From CAYMJV01 sp964390545 (GTDB lineage Bacteria > Desulfobacterota > BSN033 > UBA1163): DNA of 31,223 nt. The position numbers and the translations under genes were made by a program. Every line of letters starts with the position of its first letter. Position 1 is the stretch's first letter. The notes beneath the pieces were generated by a model. That model saw only the letters and a list, made by a program, of their open reading frames with translations, had not been told where the DNA came from and made no database searches. The stretch covers positions 1 through 31,223 of the forward strand of contig CAYMJV010000035.1 in NCBI GenBank assembly GCA_964390545.1, given 5' to 3'. Below, one piece after another: positions 22,688 through 28,959 of the stretch.

Positions 22688-23665
22688 CTATATCCGGGGA
22701 AGCCCGGCTTCATCGAAAACCCCCTCGAAAAGCGGCCCACTGAGATACCGCTCGCCCGAATCGGGTAGTACCACCACAATTGTCTTACCTCTAAATTCAG
22801 AGACTTTCGCAAGCCTCAAAGCCACAGCAATCGCGGCACCACAACTGACGCCTGCAAGGATTCCCTCTTCACGCGAAAGCCTTCTGGAGTATTCAATGGC
22901 CTCTTCGCTAGTGACCCGTTCGACGCGATCTATGATTGAAAGATCCAGCGTATCTGGAATGAACCCAGCACCTATGCCCTGAATTTTGTGCGGTCCCGGC
23001 TTTAGCTCCTGGCCTGCTAAACGTTGGGTAATCACTGGGCTCTCAGCCGGCTCCACCGCAACGCTTAGGATCTTCTTCTTTTTCTCTTCCTTGATATACC
23101 GCGAAATGCCGGTAATGGTCCCTCCCGTGCCCACTCCTGAAACGAGCACATCAATTGTTCCGTTCGTCTGCTCCCAGATCTCTGGTCCTGTTGTCTTGAA
23201 ATGGATCTCAGGGTTAGCAGGATTCTTAAACTGTTGGGGCATAAAATACTTTGGATCCGATGCGGCAATGCGTTCAGCCTCCTCGATGGCCCCTTTCATA
23301 CCTTTAGCCCCGGGAGTCAAGATGATATTTGCTCCAAAAATGGCGAGAACTTTCCGTCGCTCGATCGACATGGTCTCGGGCATGGTAATGTTCAACTTAT
23401 AACCCCGAGCAGCTGCCACATAGGCGAGAGCAATGCCCGTATTTCCGCTGGTGGGCTCAATAATCTCCATCCTTGGCTTGAGCCTTCCATCTTTTTCTGC
23501 CGCCCAGATCATCGACGCTCCAATCCGACATTTAACGGAATAGGCAGGATTTCGGCCTTCGATCTTTGCAAGGATCGTAGCGTTGAGCCCCTGAGCCATT
23601 TTGTTAATTTTGACTAATGGGGTATTTCCGATTGATAATGAGTTGTCGTCAAAGAATTTTGCCAT
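22688..23665 (-). CDS. cysK: Cysteine synthase A (O-acetylserine sulfhydrylase)
   Basis: The 325-residue PLP enzyme makes cysteine from O-acetylserine and sulfide. The PLP lysine is K45 in GRNPAYSVKCRIG, the substrate loop is EPTSGNTGIA, the phosphate loop is SGVGTGGTITG, and GVSCGAA plus LPDSGERYLS close the active site. The sequence is of the E. coli CysK type (SVKCRIGA, MPETMSIERR). Start at 23665 (MAKFF) is preferred because GGGAG lies six bases upstream; the ATG two codons earlier overlaps that site. It stands alone on the minus strand, with the copper ATPase ending 116 bases upstream. A cysK relic is at 20785-20871. Confidence 0.96.
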   Translation of the reverse strand: MAKFFDDNSLSIGNTPLVKINKMAQGLNATILAKIEGRNPAYSVKCRIGASMIWAAEKDGRLKPRMEIIEPTSGNTGIALAYVAAARGYKLNITMPETMSIERRKVLAIFGANIILTPGAKGMKGAIEEAERIAASDPKYFMPQQFKNPANPEIHFKTTGPEIWEQTNGTIDVLVSGVGTGGTITGISRYIKEEKKKKILSVAVEPAESPVITQRLAGQELKPGPHKIQGIGAGFIPDTLDLSIIDRVERVTSEEAIEYSRRLSREEGILAGVSCGAAIAVALRLAKVSEFRGKTIVVVLPDSGERYLSGPLFEGVFDEAGLPRI

Positions 23666-23781
23666 GCTCATCTCCCTTCAGACTCCCAATTCGTTAACAT
23701 GAAGGAGTGTCATCCAAAATGTTTTCTTTATTTAGTATTTACCCATTATTCCATTATTCCAACATTCCGTCATTCTTTCTC

Positions 23782-26253
23782 TTAGCTCATCGGTGGTTTA
23801 AACTTTCGCAGCCTTAATGCATTCGTGACGACGGTCACGGATGAGAATGCCATTGCCCCCGCGGCCAGGATGGGATTGAGAAGAATGCCAAGAGATGGGA
23901 AAAGAATTCCTGCAGCCACAGGAATGAGGATGGTATTATAGGCGAAGGCCCAGAAGAGGTTTTGCCTGATGTTTCGAATCGTGGCCTTGCTTAATGCAAT
24001 AGCTGTCACCACTCCTCTCAGATCTCCACCGATTAAGGTGATATCTGAGGATTCCATGGCTACATCCGTCCCGGTTCCAAGCGCAATTCCTACATCGGCC
24101 TGCGCCAAGGCAGGAGCATCATTAATCCCGTCGCCCACCATTCCAACCTTCTTCCCCTCTGCCTGAAGCCGTTTGACTTCCTCTGCCTTCATTTCAGGAA
24201 GAACTTCTGCGAGAACCCGATCGATACCAATCTGGTGAGCGATGGCTCTGGCTGTTCGCTCATTATCCCCTGTGAGCATCACCACCTCCAGTCCCATCCG
24301 TTGAAGGGCTTCCACAGCCTCTTTCGAATTCTCCTTCAGCGTGTCGGCCACAGCAATAATGCCTGCTGCTTGCCCTTCAATAGCCAAGAACATGGGCGTC
24401 TTTCCCTCTGCAGAGAGATGGCCAGCTTTCACGGATAACCCGTTGAGACGAACCTTTTTTTCCTCCATTAATTTTATGTTTCCAAGGAGGATCCTCTTCG
24501 AATCGACTGTTGCTTCGATCCCTTGACCGGCAATGGCCTGAAAGCCTTTCGGATCCAGAAGATTTAGGCTCTCTTCCTTCGCCTTCTTGACGATCGCCTC
24601 ACCCAGAGGATGTTCTGACCCTTTCTCAGCAGAGGCCGCCATGGTCAGAATTTCTTTTCTCGAAAACCTTTCTCCTTCAATGATATCCGTGACCGAAGGC
24701 TCCCCTTTCGTCAATGTTCCTGTCTTATCCAAAACGATGGTATTCAGCTGGTGGGCCGTTTCCAAAGCCTCTGCTCCCCTTATGAGAATCCCATTTTCCG
24801 CACCCTTTCCCGTTCCCACCATGATGGAAGTGGGGGTAGCCAGGCCTAAGGCACAAGGACAGGCAATGATGAGGACGGCAATGAAATTGAGAAAGGCATA
24901 GGTCAGGGCTGGATGAGGACCGAAGAGATACCAAGTAATAAAGGTTAAAATAGCAATCCCGATCACCACAGGAACAAAGTAACTGGCAATCACATCCACC
25001 AAACGGGCGATGGGAGGTTTTGAGCCCTGGGCCTCTTGAACCAGACGAATGATCTGAGAAAGGACCGTATCCCTTCCAACCTTCGTCGCCTCAAACTTGA
25101 AAGTACCCGTTTTGTTCATCGTGGCCCCGATGACCGTATCCCCTGCCTTCTTTTCCACAGGCAGGGATTCTCCTGTTACCATCGACTCGTCAACGGAGGA
25201 GTATCCTTCTCTCACACTCCCATCGACAGAGATTTTTTCTCCAGGTCGAACGATGACTAAATCTCCTGGTGTCACTTCCTCTACCGGGATATCCACTTCA
25301 TTTCCATTTCGAAGGACTCTTGCCGTTTTCGGCTGAAGGCCAATGAGCTTTTTGATGGCTTCTGAAGTCCTCCCTTTTGCTCTTGCCTCTAGGAATCGGC
25401 CTAAAAGGATGAGGACGATGATTGCGGCGGAGGTGTCGAAATAGACATCGACCATTAGACCCTTCACCATGATCAGATGGGGGCCAAAGGTCACGATCAG
25501 ACTGTAGAGGTAGGCTGCCGAAGTCCCCACGGCAATGAGAGTGTTCATATCGCTGGTCTTATGTCTCGCCGCTTTCCAGAATCCCACATAGAACTGCCAA
25601 CCCGCCCAGAATTGAACAGGAGTCGCTAGCAAAAATTGAATGAAGAAATTCGTCTCCTTCGAGATGCCAACCCATCTTTCGAGGAGTGGAGCCCCATACA
25701 TAAGAATAAGGATGGGTGCGAGGAGGATCGCTCCTATGATAAACTTCCACTTTAATCGCGAAAGCTCGGCTTCCCTCGCAAGCTTCTCTTTTTCAACGAT
25801 ATCCTCCTCCTTCACTTCAAGGACCTGATAACCCGCTTCCTGAACGGCCTTCTTAAAATCCTTGATGGTTGCCTCGCCAGGGAGATATTCGATCGATGCC
25901 CTCTCCGTGGCGAAGTTGATATTGACATGAACGACGCCCTTCAAAGAACTCAAGGCCTTCTCAACTCTATTGACACACGAGGCACAGGTCATTCCCTGAA
26001 TGGGAAGGACGACTTTTTCTATCCTGGCTCCGTAGCCCAAGTCTTTCACTCTCTCGATGAGATGGGGAAGGTTGGTTTGAGATGGATGGAACACTACGGT
26101 CGCCTTCTCAGCAGCAAAATTGACGATCGCTTGAGAGACTCCTTCCACATTGGACAATCCCTTCTCAATTCTTGCCGCACAACTGGCACACGACATCCCT
26201 GTGATAGGAAGGTCAATCCGCTCTAACTCTTTTTCGGGATTCTTGGATTCCAT
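23782..26253 (-). CDS. copA: Copper-exporting P1B-type ATPase
   Basis: The 823-residue pump moves Cu(I) from cytoplasm to periplasm using ATP. It has two N-terminal metal-binding domains with GMSCASC (C22, C25) and GMTCASC (C90, C93). The membrane metal site is CPC (465-467) in helix 6, joined by FAYN and MAFSS in the last two helices, which mark the Cu(I) subgroup. TGES is at 360-363, the phosphorylated Asp is D509 in DKTGTLT, the HP motif is at 548-549 and GDGINDAPAL follows. Every key residue is present. The ATG at 26253 has GGAG nine bases upstream; a TTG at 26262 overlaps that site. A palindromic repeat separates it from the Met/His-rich secreted protein gene. Confidence 0.96.
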   Translation of the reverse strand: MESKNPEKELERIDLPITGMSCASCAARIEKGLSNVEGVSQAIVNFAAEKATVVFHPSQTNLPHLIERVKDLGYGARIEKVVLPIQGMTCASCVNRVEKALSSLKGVVHVNINFATERASIEYLPGEATIKDFKKAVQEAGYQVLEVKEEDIVEKEKLAREAELSRLKWKFIIGAILLAPILILMYGAPLLERWVGISKETNFFIQFLLATPVQFWAGWQFYVGFWKAARHKTSDMNTLIAVGTSAAYLYSLIVTFGPHLIMVKGLMVDVYFDTSAAIIVLILLGRFLEARAKGRTSEAIKKLIGLQPKTARVLRNGNEVDIPVEEVTPGDLVIVRPGEKISVDGSVREGYSSVDESMVTGESLPVEKKAGDTVIGATMNKTGTFKFEATKVGRDTVLSQIIRLVQEAQGSKPPIARLVDVIASYFVPVVIGIAILTFITWYLFGPHPALTYAFLNFIAVLIIACPCALGLATPTSIMVGTGKGAENGILIRGAEALETAHQLNTIVLDKTGTLTKGEPSVTDIIEGERFSRKEILTMAASAEKGSEHPLGEAIVKKAKEESLNLLDPKGFQAIAGQGIEATVDSKRILLGNIKLMEEKKVRLNGLSVKAGHLSAEGKTPMFLAIEGQAAGIIAVADTLKENSKEAVEALQRMGLEVVMLTGDNERTARAIAHQIGIDRVLAEVLPEMKAEEVKRLQAEGKKVGMVGDGINDAPALAQADVGIALGTGTDVAMESSDITLIGGDLRGVVTAIALSKATIRNIRQNLFWAFAYNTILIPVAAGILFPSLGILLNPILAAGAMAFSSVTVVTNALRLRKFKPPMS

Positions 26254-26284
26254 TGGAAACAACTCCGTGGCAATTTAGTCTTCA

Positions 26285-26369
26285 TGTCATTCTGAGCGAA
26301 GCGAAGAATCTCTTTTCTTGGAAATACTCGAAACCCAGATCCTTCGTCGCTCTGCTCCTCAGGATGACA
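26285..26369. repeat. TCATTCTGAG-type palindromic repeat, 85 bp
   Basis: The ends are TGTCATTCTGAG (26285-26296) and CTCAGGATGACA (26358-26369), matching in 11 of 12 positions. The inner bases GCGAAGAATCTC recur in the innermost repeat near 13664-13745. It fills the gap between copA and the upstream gene and may be a MITE-like element. Confidence 0.7.
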
Positions 26370-26381
26370 CTCGGATGAATG

Positions 26382-26858
26382 TTAATTCACTTCGTAAAAA
26401 ATCCCAGCGGGCATTTTGTGGTCTCCTCTCTTAACAAGGACGATCACCTGATACTTTCCTTTGTCCGGAAGGTTAACGTAGGCATCAAAACTCTTCATCG
26501 CCCCTTCGTATCTCATGTCCTTAATCTGATCCTTTCCTTTCGGATCGATCAACTTCATGGTCACCTGAGCATCACTGATCTCCTTTTGAGATTTCTCGTC
26601 CTTCAATGTCACTGTGATGTTGTGGGTGGTTCCGGGCTCAGGATCCTCTTTCATCTTCATGTCCTTGAGCATTTTCTGATGCTCCCCATTGGCCATGATT
26701 TGAAAAACAACCTTGACCCCCTCAACAAGAACTTCTCGCGTATCCATCTTCATTGCGCTACCCGTCATCCCTCCATGCATGTGCTGAGCAGAGGAAAGTG
26801 ATGGAAGGGAAAACAAACCTATAAGAAACATAATCGAAACGAATCTGACCTTCTTCAT
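26382..26858 (-). CDS. Secreted Met/His-rich protein, FixH/YtkA-like
   Basis: The 158-residue protein has a signal peptide (MKKVRFVSIMFLIGLFSLPS, cut near SSAQ). The mature start HMHGGMTGSAMKM is rich in Met and His, and more Met lie in MLKDMKMKE, the pattern of periplasmic copper-binding sites. The later part (THNITVTLKDEKSQKEISDA, then KYQVIVLVKRGDHKMPAGI) reads as a small beta-sandwich like the FixH/YtkA group. It directly precedes copA, so a role in periplasmic copper binding is a fair inference. AAGGAGG precedes the start. Confidence 0.75.
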   Translation of the reverse strand: MKKVRFVSIMFLIGLFSLPSLSSAQHMHGGMTGSAMKMDTREVLVEGVKVVFQIMANGEHQKMLKDMKMKEDPEPGTTHNITVTLKDEKSQKEISDAQVTMKLIDPKGKDQIKDMRYEGAMKSFDAYVNLPDKGKYQVIVLVKRGDHKMPAGIFYEVN

Positions 26859-26900
26859 AAGATCCTCCTTCTAGTAATTTATTACGCTATGCGCAGAGCG

Positions 26901-26912
26901 CTAAGCGCTTAG
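26901..26912. repeat. Perfect 12-bp palindrome
   Basis: CTAAGCGCTTAG is its own reverse complement, set in a longer run of GCGC/CTATGC-like words between the DUF4124 and Met/His-rich genes. It may be a regulator site or just part of a simple repeat. Confidence 0.4.
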
Positions 26913-26922
26913 CCTCCTATCT

Positions 26923-27456
26923 TTAATTGAGCCACTCAGGATTGGCTTTTGCTTCTCGAGCCTCCTTCGAAATCTTTTCTAATGCTTCTTTGGCCTCAGC
27001 AATTTGATCTGCATACTTAATCATCTCTTCCTTCAACCTATCCAATTCTATGATGTTCATTTTATATTGAGTTTTGCTCCAGCTTCCGAATCGCTTCTGG
27101 CTGAACTCCATAGCTTTTCCCATAAACTTCTGATGTGCCTTCTCATAATTGGCTTCGGCGGTCTTCAAAAACTCTTTCCACGGACGAACCTTCCCCCTCC
27201 AATAGGTCTCGCCCAGACCATAAATATCCGTTGTGGTTTCTTCTCTCTTTTGGGGGGTCATTTTTTGAACTGGGGGAAGAGGGCTTTCCTCATGGACATA
27301 TTCAATTTCGACCTGATTTCGATAAGCAGGAGGGATGCTGTCGTAAACATCGGTGTAGCTCACAGTTCCTTTTTCATCCACCCATTTATAGAAAGTGTGA
27401 GCGTAGGCGGGCGAAATAAAGAGCAACAAAATCAAAAAGATAAGCAATTTTTTCAT
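26923..27456 (-). CDS. Exported DUF4124-domain protein
   Basis: The 177-residue protein has a signal peptide (MKKLLIFLILLLFISPAYA) followed at once by the DUF4124 motif HTFYKWVDEKGTVSYTDV (about 20-37), with the usual Tyr-Lys-Trp-x-Asp and Tyr-Thr-Asp. The C-terminal half (about 85-170) is charged and helical, probably a coiled coil. Function of the domain is unknown; it is periplasmic. ATG at 27456 is preferred (GAGGTGG upstream) over the GTG at 27465, which lies in that site. It lies between the copper genes and the antiporter gene on the same strand. Confidence 0.8.
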   Translation of the reverse strand: MKKLLIFLILLLFISPAYAHTFYKWVDEKGTVSYTDVYDSIPPAYRNQVEIEYVHEESPLPPVQKMTPQKREETTTDIYGLGETYWRGKVRPWKEFLKTAEANYEKAHQKFMGKAMEFSQKRFGSWSKTQYKMNIIELDRLKEEMIKYADQIAEAKEALEKISKEAREAKANPEWLN

Positions 27457-27587
27457 TTTTACCACCTCGATTCAAATTATAAAATGCTGAAACGAAATTA
27501 ATAACCTCATAAATTAAATATACTCACTAGTACTCTTAATTCAAGGATGTTTGATCCCTTTACTAAAGTGGGACTGAGGGGGATCAT

Positions 27588-28844
27588 TTATTTCTTAAAT
27601 TCAGCCAAATGAATTATTTGAACTCCGGGCTCAGGGGAAACCATTTTCATCAGGACCGGTGTAATCATCGTCAATAATACCACCGCGATGATCGCCATGT
27701 TAAATTGCGAAGGATTTACCAGTCCCCGTGAAAACAGGTAGGCTGCAATCAGCATCCCTATCTCACCTTGAGGCAGACCACCCACGATAATCGGAAATCT
27801 TTCGCCCGATGACACAAATCCCTTCCGCGTTGCGAGCCAACCCCCTATTAGTTTTGCAACGGTAACAGTTAGCAGGAGCACCACAAGGAAGAGGGCGTGC
27901 TTTTCTATTCCCTTGAAGTTGGCTTCCATGCCAAGGACGACAAAGAGAATCCCCGTAGGAAGGGAGACCAGAGACGACCCGAATCCGCCTCCAATCTTTT
28001 CTTTCAATCCGAGGTTTGACATTCCGAGGAGACCGCCCCCCAGAGAAGCAACACCAACAGCAGCAAAACTTCCGAAATGCATCGCACCCCACGCATAGAG
28101 GGCAGCCACAGGGAGTAAATACCCGATAAGCGTCTGCCGGGGTCTCTTTTCAAAACCGGTCTTTGCAATGCCTCTAAGGAAACGGGATGTTAAAAAGTAA
28201 GCGATGGCAAAAAACATGACCAGCTTCCCGAGAAGCCATGACACCGCGATGGTCATTCGAAAAAACCCGTATAGAGATGCGTAATTTACAGCCTGGCCGG
28301 CAATCATTAAGAGAATTGCTAGCAGCCCGCTTATGACAGCCGCACCCAGGACAAGATAGGAAACTCTCGATTTGAGACGCGTCCTTTCTCTGAACTGGTC
28401 AACGGAGATTCCAAAGCTCACTGTGGCCATGATGGCACTGATTCCCAAAGTTTCTGTCCAGCGGTCAACAAACCATCGCGTGACGCAGGCCACAACTCCA
28501 GCGGTCAACATAAAACTCCAGACACTTAAGGCAAAAATGGGTTTGAGGTCTGCCTTCACCCGAGACCAATCCGTTTCAAGACCCGCGAGAAACATGAGTT
28601 GAATTAACCCAACCTCGGCAAGAATTTTCAAAACGCTATGGAGGACACTAGGAGACATGCTTCCCCAGGTGCCTATAACAATGGGGACTTCCAAGAGATT
28701 GAGTAATGAGGGGCCAATAAGGATGCCCACAAACAGTTGAACGGGAAGGGTTGGAAGATCAAACCGTCTGCTTAAGAGAAAGGCTAGTCTTGCCAGCAGA
28801 ATGATCAATATTAGGAAAATGGTCAGATGGGTAAATGTTTGCAT
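27588..28844 (-). CDS. CPA2-type cation:proton antiporter (Kef/NhaS family)
   Basis: The 418-residue integral membrane protein has about 12 hydrophobic segments and the Na+/H+ exchanger pattern: PVQLFVGILIGPSLLNLL early, EVGLIQLMFLAGLETDW (about 71-87) with the acidic LAGLE motif, and GMEANFKGI plus GLPQGEIGMLIAAYLF in the second half. It lacks the TrkA-N domain of full KefB/C proteins. It should exchange Na+ or K+ for protons. The ATG at 28844 has no clear ribosome site; the longer frame from 28898 would begin inside a palindromic repeat and its extra residues (MGGRGGPPLQ) are repeat-encoded, so it was rejected. A TTG at 28856 is a further option. Confidence 0.85.
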   Translation of the reverse strand: MQTFTHLTIFLILIILLARLAFLLSRRFDLPTLPVQLFVGILIGPSLLNLLEVPIVIGTWGSMSPSVLHSVLKILAEVGLIQLMFLAGLETDWSRVKADLKPIFALSVWSFMLTAGVVACVTRWFVDRWTETLGISAIMATVSFGISVDQFRERTRLKSRVSYLVLGAAVISGLLAILLMIAGQAVNYASLYGFFRMTIAVSWLLGKLVMFFAIAYFLTSRFLRGIAKTGFEKRPRQTLIGYLLPVAALYAWGAMHFGSFAAVGVASLGGGLLGMSNLGLKEKIGGGFGSSLVSLPTGILFVVLGMEANFKGIEKHALFLVVLLLTVTVAKLIGGWLATRKGFVSSGERFPIIVGGLPQGEIGMLIAAYLFSRGLVNPSQFNMAIIAVVLLTMITPVLMKMVSPEPGVQIIHLAEFKK

Positions 28845-28870
28845 ATTGTTAAGGACCAATTCAGAACTTT

Positions 28871-28950
28871 GTAGGGGCGGCCCTCCGCGGCCGCCCAAAG
28901 AGGGAGCCCACAGTGGGGCTCCCTACTGACAGATCAGGGCTAAAGCCCTG
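28871..28950. repeat. Triple-hairpin repeat after the cusA-like gene
   Basis: Three stems follow each other: GGGCGGCC-CTCCGC-GGCCGCCC (28875-28896), GGGAGCCC with GGGCTCCC (28902-28923), and CAGGGCT-AA-AGCCCTG (28935-28950). The first two are enclosed by GTAGGG (28871) and CCCTAC (28926), like the element at 7485. They lie between the cusA-like stop and the antiporter start and may end or attenuate transcription. Confidence 0.65.
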
Positions 28951-28959
28951 AGTTACGGA

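Noticed and set aside
28845..28898. Upstream start of the antiporter at 28898
   Set aside because: The extra residues are encoded by the GC-rich repeat.
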